Positions 18,141 to 26,729 of a DNA stretch of 62,622 nt are shown in pieces. Every line of letters begins with the position of its first letter. Position 1 is the stretch's first letter. The stretch is from Archaeoglobus sp. UBA234 (lineage in GTDB: Archaea > Halobacteriota > Archaeoglobi > Archaeoglobales > Archaeoglobaceae), in assembly GCA_002494625.1 (NCBI GenBank), contig DACH01000015.1:1-62622 (forward strand), given 5' to 3'. Below the pieces are notes generated by a model, which was given only the letters and a program-made list of their open reading frames with translations, made no database searches and had not been told where the DNA came from. A program made the translations under genes and the position numbers.

Positions 18141-18675
18141 CCATTAACCCCCTGATGCCAAGTTCGTAAAGTGTTGGAAGCTCTATGTTCAGCTTCTCTA
18201 TCTCCCTGATCCTGTTTCTGTCACACCCTGCTGCAAAACTCTTCTCCTTGAACTTCTTCTTAACCGACTTTGGAGTGACATCAGAAAGCTTTCCCTTCTT
18301 TACAAGTGCACACGCAATTATAAGCCCTGAAACAGAGTCAGCGGATTGCAGAGCTATTTCAACCGGCTTTTCATAATCACCAAAGAGCATGTGGTTGTGC
18401 CTCCTCACAACCTCAACTATCTCCTCATCAACACCCTCTTCCTTCAGTATATCTGCTCCCTTCAATCCATGTTGCTCCATATCTTCGCCAACAAGCTCGT
18501 AATCTATGTCGTGCAAGATCCCTATTACCTCCCACTTCCTTTCATCCTCTCCCAGATGCTTTGCAATCTCTCTCATCACCGCTGCGGTTGCAATGCAGTG
18601 CTTTATCAGATTCTCCTGCTTTACATACTTTTTAAGAAGCTCAAGAGCCTCTTCTCGACCCATTGACAATTTCAT
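18112..18675 (-). CDS. HD-domain phosphohydrolase
   Basis: 187-residue HD-superfamily protein. Metal ligands are readable: a first His in LIKHCIATAAVMREIA, the HD pair in GILHDIDYELVGEDMEQHG and a later histidine in VVRRHNHMLFG. This is the COG2316-like archaeal and clostridial group of predicted hydrolases; the substrate is unknown but is probably a nucleotide or phosphate ester. The start at 18675 follows gtgaggggg; an ATG four codons later is possible. It leads a two-gene unit with proC (overlapping reading frames). Confidence 0.83.
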   Translation of the reverse strand: MKLSMGREEALELLKKYVKQENLIKHCIATAAVMREIAKHLGEDERKWEVIGILHDIDYELVGEDMEQHGLKGADILKEEGVDEEIVEVVRRHNHMLFGDYEKPVEIALQSADSVSGLIIACALVKKGKLSDVTPKSVKKKFKEKSFAAGCDRNRIREIEKLNIELPTLYELGIRGLMDVRDELGLE

Positions 18676-18789
18676 CCCCCCTCACATCAGGTTCGAAAGA
18701 CTCAGCATACATGAACCCAACACTCAAACTTACCATGCCCGATATCAACATACTTGACATACTTACCACTTAACCCAATTTAAAAAAAG

Positions 18790-19350
18790 TTAATCCCTCA
18801 AACCCGAATTCCTCAACCCGAGTGATAGTACTCGCTTAACCTTTTCCGTATCAACTTCTGTATTAACACAACCAGCCTTTGTAAGGGGAACAGCCTGAAG
18901 TTTGTAGCCCATTAGTCTTTCAACAGCCTCACTCAGTTCAGGATAGCATGCCACACCAACTGCAGCTTCTATATCCACTTCTCTCAGGATTTTTATCACC
19001 ATACTACCTCCCGGAACGATGTATATATTCCTGTAGCCAAGAGCCTCAGCGTATTCGATTATCTCATTGATAACACAGCTACCACACTTCATGCATGAAT
19101 AACCCCTTTCAGTCAGCTTAGCCTCACACTTTTCTGGATTTCTGAGGCACTGGGGGAGAAAAAGGGCTCTTTTCTCAACAGGTGTATCTGAAAAATCAGA
19201 TCTACCTGCAGAATTTTTTACCGAAACATAAACCTGATCAACAAGCTCATCAGCCTCAGATTCTCCCATGAAAGACAGTGCCCTCTTTATAGCTGCTCTT
19301 GAACTCAAATCCGCTCCGAGAGCCATCAACCTTGCAATGAGGTTGAGCAT
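18790..19350 (-). CDS. DUF116 family cysteine-rich protein
   Basis: 186-residue DUF116 protein of unknown function, found in archaea and anaerobic bacteria. Its central cysteines lie in LFLPQCLRNPEKCEAKLTER and SCMKCGSCVINEI, an arrangement that could bind zinc or an iron-sulfur cluster, and IYIVPGGSMVIKILRE and VGVACYPELSEA follow. No signal peptide; the N-terminal 25 residues are helical. It is separated from the HD gene by an intergenic stretch with its own promoter-like sequences, so it is probably transcribed alone. Confidence 0.8.
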   Translation of the reverse strand: MLNLIARLMALGADLSSRAAIKRALSFMGESEADELVDQVYVSVKNSAGRSDFSDTPVEKRALFLPQCLRNPEKCEAKLTERGYSCMKCGSCVINEIIEYAEALGYRNIYIVPGGSMVIKILREVDIEAAVGVACYPELSEAVERLMGYKLQAVPLTKAGCVNTEVDTEKVKRVLSLGLRNSGLRD

Positions 19351-19434
19351 AACTAAACTGAAATCGGAAATGATTTAAAATTTCTTATATCCTCATTCCG
19401 TCTCTTGATCCCATTCTTGCTTTAACTTTCATCT

Positions 19435-20163
19435 TCAGACTGGACTTTCAGCTTTCATTTTTTCATAAATCTCCACAGCTCTTTCCCATTCCCCTTCAGA
19501 GAGCAAAGGATCTTTTGATGAGTTTTTGAGAAAAGCTTCAGTTCTTTCTAAGCATGTTCCGCAGCTCAGACAGGGTCTATCCTTTCCCTCATAGCAGCTC
19601 CAGGTAAGCTCATAGGGAACGCCAAGCTTCAGTCCTAAAGCAACTATCTCACTTTTCTCCATTTCAACAAAAGGTGCTCTGACCTCAACAGGGGTCCAGA
19701 GATTTCCCAGATAGAGAGCAAGATCGAGTGCCTTTACAAACTCCTTCCTGCAGTCAGGATAAATGCTGTAATCACTTCTGTGGGCTGCATAGTACACTTC
19801 TCTTATTCCCTCACTTACAGCATAACCTGCTGCAATGGAAAGCATGATCATGTTTCTGTTGGGAACTATCGTCCTTTTCTGTGTTTCCTCTGTATAGAAT
19901 GCCTTTGGCACCTCATCTTCTCCTGTCAGAGAACCCTTCATTATAAGTTCTCTTATCGAAGAGATGTCGATGATTTTATGGAAGACCTTTCCTCTTCCCC
20001 TGGCACTCTCTGCAACCATGATCGAGTGCTCCACCTCCTTTGAGTGCCTCTGACCGTAATGGAATGTAAGGGCATGTACTTCATACTCCCTGTCAAGAAG
20101 GAGAAAAAGCAGAGTGGATGAATCGATCCCTCCACTCAGGATGAGAACTGCAGAGTTTTCCAT
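19435..20163 (-). CDS. queC: 7-cyano-7-deazaguanine synthase QueC
   Basis: 242-residue QueC, an ATP-dependent enzyme converting 7-carboxy-7-deazaguanine to preQ0, the precursor of archaeosine in archaeal tRNA. The PP-loop SGGIDSSTLLFLL is at residues 10-22, the zinc-binding cysteines are in WSCYEGKDRPCLSCGTC and the PNRNMIMLSIAAGYA segment is family specific. The length is normal. It is divergent from a radical SAM gene, which is not QueE by its motif. A pair of direct repeats lies in the shared promoter region at 20190-20223. Confidence 0.94.
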   Translation of the reverse strand: MENSAVLILSGGIDSSTLLFLLLDREYEVHALTFHYGQRHSKEVEHSIMVAESARGRGKVFHKIIDISSIRELIMKGSLTGEDEVPKAFYTEETQKRTIVPNRNMIMLSIAAGYAVSEGIREVYYAAHRSDYSIYPDCRKEFVKALDLALYLGNLWTPVEVRAPFVEMEKSEIVALGLKLGVPYELTWSCYEGKDRPCLSCGTCLERTEAFLKNSSKDPLLSEGEWERAVEIYEKMKAESPV

Positions 20164-20189
20164 GAGAATGCTACAGCAAAGGTAAATTT

Positions 20190-20223
20190 AATTTTTATGC
20201 AGTTCTTATACAATTTTTATGCA
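20190..20223. promoter_or_regulatory. Direct repeats in queC / radical SAM promoter region
   Basis: The 12-mer AATTTTTATGCA occurs twice, at 20190-20201 and 20212-20223, exactly 22 nt apart (two helical turns), in the 128-nt divergent intergenic region. The geometry suits a dimeric regulator; the repeat partly overlaps queC's likely TATA region. Role inferred. Confidence 0.4.
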
Positions 20224-20291
20224 AAGTCTTTTAAATCCCGAAGTATTTGGGGAAAAGCCTAATCTGGCGATGAAAAAGAGGAGAAAAAGAA

Positions 20292-21443
20292 ATGATACAA
20301 ATTGAGGTTACCACATCATGCAATCTGAGCTGTTCATACTGCTTCAGGAACAGTCAGGGGAGAGATATAGACCCCTCCATCGTTGAGAAAATCTCAAGCT
20401 GTGATTCTGAATTCGTTCTCTATGGATTTGGAGAGCCTTTGAGTAACAGGAACATAAACAAGATAATCAGGATGCTTGACGGAAAAATAACACTGAGTAC
20501 AAATGGAATAGCAGATATAGATGAGATAACCTCCCATGTCGATAGAATAGGCTTCTCCATCGATTCTCTAAATGAATCCTACCTCCGAACCACCAGAAAA
20601 GGTTCAGATTTGGGGAAGATACTTGGAAATATAGAGAAAGCAAATAGCAAGGGATTTATAGAGGTCGTAATTACTCGGGATAACTTCAATGATGTCGAAG
20701 AGCTTATTAAACTTGCAGGAAACTTCGGCATCGACTTGATTCTGACGAATGTTGTTCCCCCATCTCGGGAGTTCTATAGAAGAGTTCTGTACTTTGAACC
20801 AAGTAAAAGGGTTCTTGAACTGGCTGGCTTTCTTGATGGAAACGATTTGGAGGAGGATTTCATCGTGAAAGTAATAAAGGACTGTTCGCGGGGAAAAGGA
20901 AGATACCTCGAGAGATACATGGAGATACACAGAATCGCTCATGAAGAGGGTCTTCAGGTGAACCTCCTTTCGATGATTGAGTCCATTGAAAGAGTACAGA
21001 TAGCCATCCAAGCTGAGAAGAGAATGAGGTATTTCGAGGAGATGGCAAAGGATTATGGTATCAAAATCGATTCTCCAGAGTTCTTTGGGGATGCTAAGAA
21101 TAGAGAATGCCCCTACAAGAACTCGATTTTCCTCAAGGCTGATGGAAGGGTTTCAAGCTGCATGATTCTCTCTCGAAATCACATCGAGTTCGTCAACAAC
21201 CACGGAAGAGAGGTTGAAGAGTTCATTGCAGGAGACCTGAATTATCAGGAATTCGATGAAGTTAAGGAATCGATGCACTGGTTTGATGAGAGAAGAGAGG
21301 ATATGGAGAACTTCCCATGGTGTGCAGACTGCCCCCATGTCAGCGGTTGTTGGTATATAGCCCGGAATGAGGATTGCTACATAAACAATCCATCCTGTGG
21401 AGAGTGCCTTTACAGTACTGGCATTGCAAAATGCCTCTTTTAA
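20292..21443 (+). CDS. Radical SAM protein with cysteine-rich SPASM-like C-terminus
   Basis: 383-residue radical SAM enzyme. The [4Fe-4S]-SAM motif CxxxCxxC is Cys10-Cys14-Cys17 in TTSCNLSCSYCFRNS, followed by a GFGEPL glycine-rich strand. The C-terminus has a SPASM-type half (ECPYKNSIFLKADGRVSSCMI) and then a dense cluster, CADCPHVSGCW, CYINNPSCGEC and a final Cys, enough for one or two auxiliary clusters. SPASM proteins commonly modify peptides or act in cofactor maturation; no precursor peptide gene is recognisable nearby. It is not QueE, whose motif has a long CX14CX2C spacing. SD gaggag lies before the ATG, TATA tttaaat about 55 nt upstream. Convergent with amzA. Confidence 0.8.
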   Translation: MIQIEVTTSCNLSCSYCFRNSQGRDIDPSIVEKISSCDSEFVLYGFGEPLSNRNINKIIRMLDGKITLSTNGIADIDEITSHVDRIGFSIDSLNESYLRTTRKGSDLGKILGNIEKANSKGFIEVVITRDNFNDVEELIKLAGNFGIDLILTNVVPPSREFYRRVLYFEPSKRVLELAGFLDGNDLEEDFIVKVIKDCSRGKGRYLERYMEIHRIAHEEGLQVNLLSMIESIERVQIAIQAEKRMRYFEEMAKDYGIKIDSPEFFGDAKNRECPYKNSIFLKADGRVSSCMILSRNHIEFVNNHGREVEEFIAGDLNYQEFDEVKESMHWFDERREDMENFPWCADCPHVSGCWYIARNEDCYINNPSCGECLYSTGIAKCLF

Positions 21444-21455
21444 CTTTGAATTTCT

Positions 21456-21998
21456 TTACTGCTTCACTAAAATCCCCTTTCTCTCCAGAACACCCAGACA
21501 GAATGAGCAGAACCTCCAGTCTTTTAAATCTACCTCAATTATGGAGTTGGAAAATCGCATAACACAGAATATATTATTGCAGTGCTTCAATCCGAAGACA
21601 TGACCAAGTTCATGAACTGCCTCCTTCAAAGCCCTCTCTCTAAAAAGATCATCGTTTTTCTCACCGTAAAGCTCTGGTTTGAGTCTGAAAAGGGAGATTA
21701 TCGCCCTCATACCTCCAAGTTCAGCCTCTCCAAAGACAAAGTTCAGGTTGTCAGCAAATAGATCATGCTCGGTTACAAATAGTGTGGTGCCATCAACCTC
21801 ATAACTCCTGAGGAGACAGGTGGAGATGTATCTCCTCCTGATGCTGTCAAAGCACCTCCTGTTTATTTCCAAGGGCTTCAAAATTTCTGCAGAGCCAAAA
21901 ATGCCTGAAAGCTCAGCCTGAAGATAATCAATAATTTTTCTGTTAACATATCCGAGGGGCTGGATTCTAATTCTCCTGAATTTGAACTCTTCGCTCAT
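21456..21998 (-). CDS. amzA: Archaemetzincin zinc metallopeptidase
   Basis: 180-residue archaemetzincin. The catalytic zinc motif HExxHxxGxxH is His129-Glu130-His133-Gly136-His139, immediately followed by Cys140; with Cys145, Cys164 and Cys167 this forms the second, structural zinc site typical of the family, and Met147 provides the Met-turn. The physiological substrate of archaeal archaemetzincins is unknown. It starts 19 nt after the purP stop, so the two are co-transcribed. It converges on the radical SAM gene, with 12 nt between the stops. Confidence 0.93.
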   Translation of the reverse strand: MSEEFKFRRIRIQPLGYVNRKIIDYLQAELSGIFGSAEILKPLEINRRCFDSIRRRYISTCLLRSYEVDGTTLFVTEHDLFADNLNFVFGEAELGGMRAIISLFRLKPELYGEKNDDLFRERALKEAVHELGHVFGLKHCNNIFCVMRFSNSIIEVDLKDWRFCSFCLGVLERKGILVKQ

Positions 21999-22017
21999 AC
22001 CTGAATCTCTAAGGAAC

Positions 22018-23145
22018 TCAAGTTACAATTTCTTCGAGCCTTCCAAGCTCTTTTGCTTTTATTATCTCCATCATTGAGAGATCGAGCGGATCCTCAATAT
22101 TTATACCATGCTTCAGCTTCAAATTGCGCATTTCTGGAGAAGTTGGACCTATGGCTGGATCTCCCGGAACCCTCGGTGAAACATCGAATATGAAGAACTC
22201 GAGCCTGTCATCATCATAAGCCATCGCACCCTGAAGTCCGAAGAGACCAATTATTCCTGGCGGATATTCCTGGCTACATGTTCTGATGAACTTTTCAGCG
22301 CACTCATAAACCATCTGCTGTTTGCTCTCCCTCATTGTAATTCCGTAGTGTCCTATCTCCTCATTTTTTACAGGAACATTGATTTTAAGCTGATCTCTTG
22401 CTGGAAGGTTCAGGAATCCCTGAAGGTTCACCTGCCTTCGATCCGAGAAGCCGACGAAATCAAAACTTCCAAAAACATCCTTTAAAGCATAACTGTGGAA
22501 GTTGGCGTTGAACCTTGCCCCGAGGACATACTCCTCGATTCTTGCTTTTTTCAAGCCATCCTCTGTGATGATACCCTGTCTGATTAACTCCTCAGCCTGA
22601 GCGTAATAATCCTCCGGAGAGGAGGCGTAGAAAAAGGCTCTCTCAAGGGGGTTCTTTGCCTGCTGAACCTTCACCACGACAAGTCTGTCTATGTCTTCAG
22701 GTTTCTCAAACTCAACTGGAAATCTGAGACCTGCCTTTTTGAGGAGGTAGTACTGTCCCTTCTCAAAGTTCCTCTCTTCAGCCCTCAGCATGAACCTGTT
22801 TCCGTAAACGGGCACAGCAAATTCCCTCTCTATTCTGTCATATCCAACATAAACAGCAAAACTTCTGTTGGGTATGAAGATTGTATTCAGCTCAAGGAGT
22901 TTTTCCTGAATCTCTTCATTCAAAAGCTCTTTGAATGAGTCCAGAATGATTACTTCATCGTAAAGATGCCTGTTGAATTCCGTGTAAAGCCTGTCTCTCC
23001 CCCTCTGAACAATTACAACGGTTTTCAAACCAAAGCTTTTTGCCGAAATGCCAGTCTCTTTTGCTGAATGAGAACCAAAGATTCCGACTGTAATATCTTT
23101 ATAGTCCTCAACCACTTTTTTTATCCTTTCAGTTATTCCACTCAT
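22018..23145 (-). CDS. purP: PurP-family formate-dependent FAICAR synthetase or paralogue
   Basis: 375-residue ATP-grasp protein of the PurP family (DUF1246 + DUF1297). Authentic PurP uses formate and ATP to make FAICAR from AICAR in archaeal purine synthesis. Family blocks are clear: GIFGSHSAKETGISAKSFGL, LLELNTIFIPNRSFAVYVGYDRIE, VPVYGNRFMLRAEER and the C-terminal EYPPGIIGLFGLQGAMAYDD and VSPRVPGDPAIG. The strand VVVKVQQAKNPLERAFF lacks the glycine-rich nucleotide loop I recall in Methanocaldococcus PurP at this point, so this may be the divergent paralogue whose reaction is unproven. A 9+9 inverted repeat lies in its promoter, and amzA follows after 19 nt. Confidence 0.8.
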   Translation of the reverse strand: MSGITERIKKVVEDYKDITVGIFGSHSAKETGISAKSFGLKTVVIVQRGRDRLYTEFNRHLYDEVIILDSFKELLNEEIQEKLLELNTIFIPNRSFAVYVGYDRIEREFAVPVYGNRFMLRAEERNFEKGQYYLLKKAGLRFPVEFEKPEDIDRLVVVKVQQAKNPLERAFFYASSPEDYYAQAEELIRQGIITEDGLKKARIEEYVLGARFNANFHSYALKDVFGSFDFVGFSDRRQVNLQGFLNLPARDQLKINVPVKNEEIGHYGITMRESKQQMVYECAEKFIRTCSQEYPPGIIGLFGLQGAMAYDDDRLEFFIFDVSPRVPGDPAIGPTSPEMRNLKLKHGINIEDPLDLSMMEIIKAKELGRLEEIVT

Positions 23146-23155
23146 TTTCCCACCA

Positions 23156-23181
23156 TATTCTGCAGGATATTATGCAGAATA
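23156..23181. promoter_or_regulatory. Inverted repeat operator upstream of purP
   Basis: TATTCTGCA (23156-23164) and TGCAGAATA (23173-23181) are perfect 9-nt inverted arms with an 8-nt AT-rich spacer. The element begins 11 nt upstream of the purP ATG and lies just downstream of a TATA-like tttttattta at about 23185-23195, so it covers the expected transcription start. This is the classic position for an archaeal repressor operator; the regulator is unknown. Confidence 0.6.
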
Positions 23182-23206
23182 ACATAAATAAAAATTAGCC
23201 AGAAGT

Positions 23207-24619
23207 TTACCCACCTTTTTTCGTATCCTTGAGGATGCTTTCTGCAGCTATCAATCCGGTGACTGCAGCTCCAACGATACCTCTGCTTATTCCTGCTCCA
23301 TCTCCAATTGCGTATATATCCTTGAGGTTCGTCCTCATCTCTGCATCCACTAGTAGTTTGAGGGAGTAGAACTTTATTTCAGGAGCATACAGCAATGTTG
23401 AGTCGTCAGCCACTCCTGGAATCACCCTGTCAAGCTGTTCAAGGGCATCGAGGATGTCCGTAACAACCCTGCCAGGATAGGCAAGACTGATGTCTCCCGG
23501 TATTGCTTTCTTGAGGGTCGGTCTTACGAGCATGTTGTTCTTTATTCTGTTCTCAGTACTTCTTCTTCCAAGCCTCAGATCTTTGAGCCTCTGAACAATT
23601 GGATTTCCACCACCGAGCTTGGTTGTTATTCTTGCTAGGTCTCTACCCCACTCATTGGGATGTTCAAATGGTTCTGTGAACCTGTAGTGTCCAAGCAGAG
23701 CAAAGTTGGTGTTGTTTGTTTTCTCTTTTGCCTTGCTGTGACCATTTACGAGACAGAAATCCCCATAATCCTCTCTTATAACCCAGCCCCGCGGACAGGT
23801 ACAGAAGGTTCTGAGATAATCGTCATGCTTCTTGGTTATCACCTTCAGCTTGGGATCGTATATGACAGAGGTTATCTCATCCATTATGGACGCCGGAACC
23901 TCTACTCTAACACCCACATCAATGCTCCTCGCTTCCGAGTCTTTACTGACTGCTATCTTGTACTTCTCTGTCCACTTTTCAAGCCACTCTGCACCCCATC
24001 TCCCAACGCCGATTATCAGCTTGTCATACTCATACTCCTTTCCCTTCGAAGTCTTTATTCTCTTTTCAACTGGATTTATATCAACAACAGATGTTCTGGT
24101 GTAAATTTTCACTCCGTTATCCTTTAGATAATTTTCAATGTTTTTTATCACCTTTGGAAGCTCATCACTGCCAACATGCCTCTGTTTAAGTGGAACAAAC
24201 TCTATCCCAGCTGCATTTGCCTTCCTCAAAAACTCCTCAAGCTTTCCATTATCCATTCCATAAACCTCATCCGGAGCTCCATTTTCAAGGAAAATTGAGT
24301 CAACCTCATCCATTTTCTGAAGAAGATAATCTCTATCAATCAGACCAAGGAAGTCTCCACCAACGGTAAAGCTTGAGGGGTACTCCGGTTTGACAAAATT
24401 GAGCTTACCATCCGAAAGACCACCTGCACCTCCAATACCTGAGGTTATATTGCAGGGGTCACATTTCAAACAGAAAGTCTCTGAGAGGTTACTCGGACAT
24501 TTTCTCTTGTCAATATCTCTTCCCATCTCGAAAACAGCCACCTTTGTTTTATTTGCCAGTTTGTGTGCTGCAAACATTCCTCCAGGTCCTGCTCCAATAA
24601 TAATTACATCAAATTTCAT
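23207..24619 (-). CDS. FAD-dependent dehydrogenase (COG2509 family)
   Basis: 470-residue flavoprotein of the uncharacterised COG2509 group, related to the FAD-binding fold of geranylgeranyl reductases and lipoamide-type dehydrogenases. FAD-binding features are VIIIGAGPGGMFAAHKLA at residues 5-22 and YAIGDGAGISRGIVGAAVTGLIAAESI at the C-terminus. CPSNLSETFCLKCDPCN near residue 40 holds four cysteines that could be redox-active or bind a cluster, and FCTCPRGWV occurs mid-protein. The substrate is not known. It ends 61 nt before purP in the same direction, but the purP operator lies between, so separate transcription is likely. Confidence 0.85.
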   Translation of the reverse strand: MKFDVIIIGAGPGGMFAAHKLANKTKVAVFEMGRDIDKRKCPSNLSETFCLKCDPCNITSGIGGAGGLSDGKLNFVKPEYPSSFTVGGDFLGLIDRDYLLQKMDEVDSIFLENGAPDEVYGMDNGKLEEFLRKANAAGIEFVPLKQRHVGSDELPKVIKNIENYLKDNGVKIYTRTSVVDINPVEKRIKTSKGKEYEYDKLIIGVGRWGAEWLEKWTEKYKIAVSKDSEARSIDVGVRVEVPASIMDEITSVIYDPKLKVITKKHDDYLRTFCTCPRGWVIREDYGDFCLVNGHSKAKEKTNNTNFALLGHYRFTEPFEHPNEWGRDLARITTKLGGGNPIVQRLKDLRLGRRSTENRIKNNMLVRPTLKKAIPGDISLAYPGRVVTDILDALEQLDRVIPGVADDSTLLYAPEIKFYSLKLLVDAEMRTNLKDIYAIGDGAGISRGIVGAAVTGLIAAESILKDTKKGG

Positions 24620-25036
24620 ACATTTTTCAACTGGAATCAGGAGGCTTATTTAACATTTTCCTTTCTTCTGATTATCTGCCAAAATTGATTTCTGTTTTTT
24701 AGTTTTTGACAGAATTTTTGAGGTGATGAGCAGTGTAATGCGAGGTTTTTTCAGTTGTGTTGTCAGAAAAAAGATATCTGCCAAAATTCAGTCCATTAAC
24801 CTGCTATTTACTTCTACCTTCTCTCAATTATGCGACTGCCTGTATAAATTAACAACAACCTGACCGGATTAATTAGTAGTAACCAAAGATTTCCTGCAAA
24901 AAATGCTGGGGGAGTGTATATATTTATAAGTGTAATGCATGTAAAAAAGCTTTTCTAGTTAAATCGTGAATGTGTTATTAAACGAATCACTTTCAATTTC
25001 TTATTTTTTAATTTTTCTCTTCAACCTGTCCACTTT
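24620..25036. other. AT-rich intergenic stretch with no gene
   Basis: No convincing reading frame is seen in these 417 nt. It contains a direct repeat, ATCTGCCAAAATT, at 24674-24686 and 24776-24788, and a TATA-like tatatatttataa near 24916. It marks the start of a gene-poor, decayed zone that runs to the tRNA-Leu gene at 29.6 kb. Confidence 0.5.
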
Positions 25037-25974
25037 TTATTTCTTGCTCACAACTTTCTTCAAATAGATGTGAGAGGACTGATCAATAAGCATTCTTTTT
25101 AAATAAACTTTATACCTGACTTCGTCAATTATCTCAAAAGGCAAGTCCTTGGCAAACAGACCCCTATATCCGGTAGTTATCTTTTTCTTACTCATATCAT
25201 CTATAATAGGTTTTATGTCCTCTTCTGTTAGAGAGGCACTTTCAAGACGATTCCAATATTCCTGTCTTACAAGATTAATCTCTTCCTCACTTCTTGGTTC
25301 GGATGTTCTCAGAAGATTTGGAATTCTCTTGGTCAAGAAATAAAAGATGATGCACTTCTTTTTTACATGCTTTTCTAAGCCTTTGAGTTCAGGCTTCAAG
25401 GTGAGTAACCACTCTTGGATTTCAGGTGAAATCACATAATAGAGGTCCCTTAACTCCCCACCTATAGTGGAAACATAGTAGTGAGTCTTGACACAGAGAC
25501 CCAAATTCTTTAGCTCCTTTAAAATCTTATTTCTGGCTATTAGCGTGCGAGAATCGTTTAATATTGTGTCTCTCCAATCAAAAATAAATTTCAATTGTTC
25601 AACGCGAAATTGAAGCCTCGTTGCAAAATGCTCAAATAAGAGAAACCTTAGAAGGTTCTTTGGAATACTATCTATGAATCTATCTTACACCATCTTTTTT
25701 AACTTTAAGTTCGTTGTATAGCTACTCCCGAGATACCTTTGCTCCTATTTCTGTTGTGAGGTATTGTTTAAAATACCAGTAATTTTCCCTGATGAAATCC
25801 GTCTTTAACAAATTTTCCACCTGAATTTCGCTAAAATCAGAGCTTAAAACCCCCCTCACTTCTTATATTCTGTCCAATGTAAATTTTTTTGAGAGTTTGA
25901 AGATTTTTTTCAATTTCAGAGTAGGATAAACCTTCTTTTTCCCACTCTCTTGTTATTCTCTCCAACCCACTCAT
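25037..25974 (-). pseudogene. Disrupted gene of unknown family (about 310 codons)
   Basis: A strong ribosome-binding site, GAGGTG, precedes ATG at 25974, but the frame breaks three times. After MSGLERITREWEKEGLSYSE... (45 codons) a shift in a run of six G near 25850 moves the sense frame, which continues SSDFSEIQVENLLKTDFIRE to a TAG at 25722-25724; sense resumes (LYNELKVKKDGVR), and another shift near 25686 leads into RFIDSIPKNLLRFLLFEHFA and then the 185-codon open frame ending at 25037, whose only apparent start is TTG at 25594. The predicted protein is charged, helical and soluble. I do not recognise the family. The open 185-codon part would otherwise be annotated as an intact hypothetical gene. 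Confidence 0.75.
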
Positions 25975-26245
25975 TTGGTTCACCTCGTTTGCATTCTATA
26001 ACTGCTTTTGATAGTTTTAATCAAGCTTAATTCCGATAGTATTGCCGGCTGGAGTCAACGGTTTTAAGTAAGATTACTAATTTTTATGCTTTTTGTGAGA
26101 TTAATATCTATCATCTGATTTTGGTTGGATTATTAGTTTCCCGGTAAAGAATCCAGAGTTTCTTCTTAATCTAACTCCTATTATTTCACATCTCATGTTA
26201 GGTGCTTAGTTGTTGGATACTAAAATTTAGAGAAACTAACAAAGG

Positions 26246-26618
26246 CTAATGTTCGCCCAGATACTTCTCAACAACTCCGATAAGCTTCTTTCTCGTGAAT
26301 GGTTTCTCAACTATCTTCAAGGCTCCAGCTTCGAGCAAATCCTTCCCCACCTTTTGCCGAATGCGGTTACACTCACTATTTTGGCATCTGGATCTTTTTC
26401 CAGAATCTTCTTCGTCGCATCTATCCAGCTCATCTCAGGAAGCATTATGTCCATTAAAACCAGAACGGCTTATAGGTTTCGTAGAGCTGCACCGCTTTCC
26501 TGCCGTTTGTTGCAACTATATAGTCATACTCTGCAAGCATGAGAGTTAATATCTCTACGAGATCCGCATCATCCTCAACGATTAGTATCCTCTTTCTAAC
26601 CAAATCATCGAAACCCAT
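26246..26618 (-). pseudogene. Frameshifted CheY-like response regulator receiver domain
   Basis: Minus-strand reading from ATG at 26618 gives MGFDDLVRKRILIVEDDADL with the acidic pair of a receiver domain. A one-base loss near 26468 breaks the frame exactly before the phosphoacceptor strand (sense continues VLVLMDIMLPEMSWIDATKK with the Asp); a second one-base loss near 26345 separates VSVTAFGK from LLEAGALKIVEKPFTRKKLI, which carries the conserved Lys of the receiver. The stop is at 26246. Total about 123 codons, the right length for a stand-alone receiver. It lies 111 nt downstream of the MEDS-PAS sensor gene on the same strand, so it is probably that protein's lost partner, unless both shifts are assembly errors. 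Confidence 0.8.
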
Positions 26619-26729
26619 AACACAACACCATAACTATAACATTTAACACGCCCCTTGATAAGCTCTAAAGCTAAAGCTCTACTACTCTATTGCTTCACTC
26701 TTTATTACCTCCTGTCCTGCTTCCTAAGC

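Noticed and set aside
20292..21443. Reading the radical SAM gene as queE because of its queC neighbour
   Set aside because: QueE has a CX14CX2C cluster motif and is about 210-240 residues; this has CxxxCxxC and 383 residues.
24726..24865. 46-codon open frame starting at ATG 24726
   Set aside because: The ribosome-binding match overlaps the start, the composition is not protein-like, and no domain is seen.
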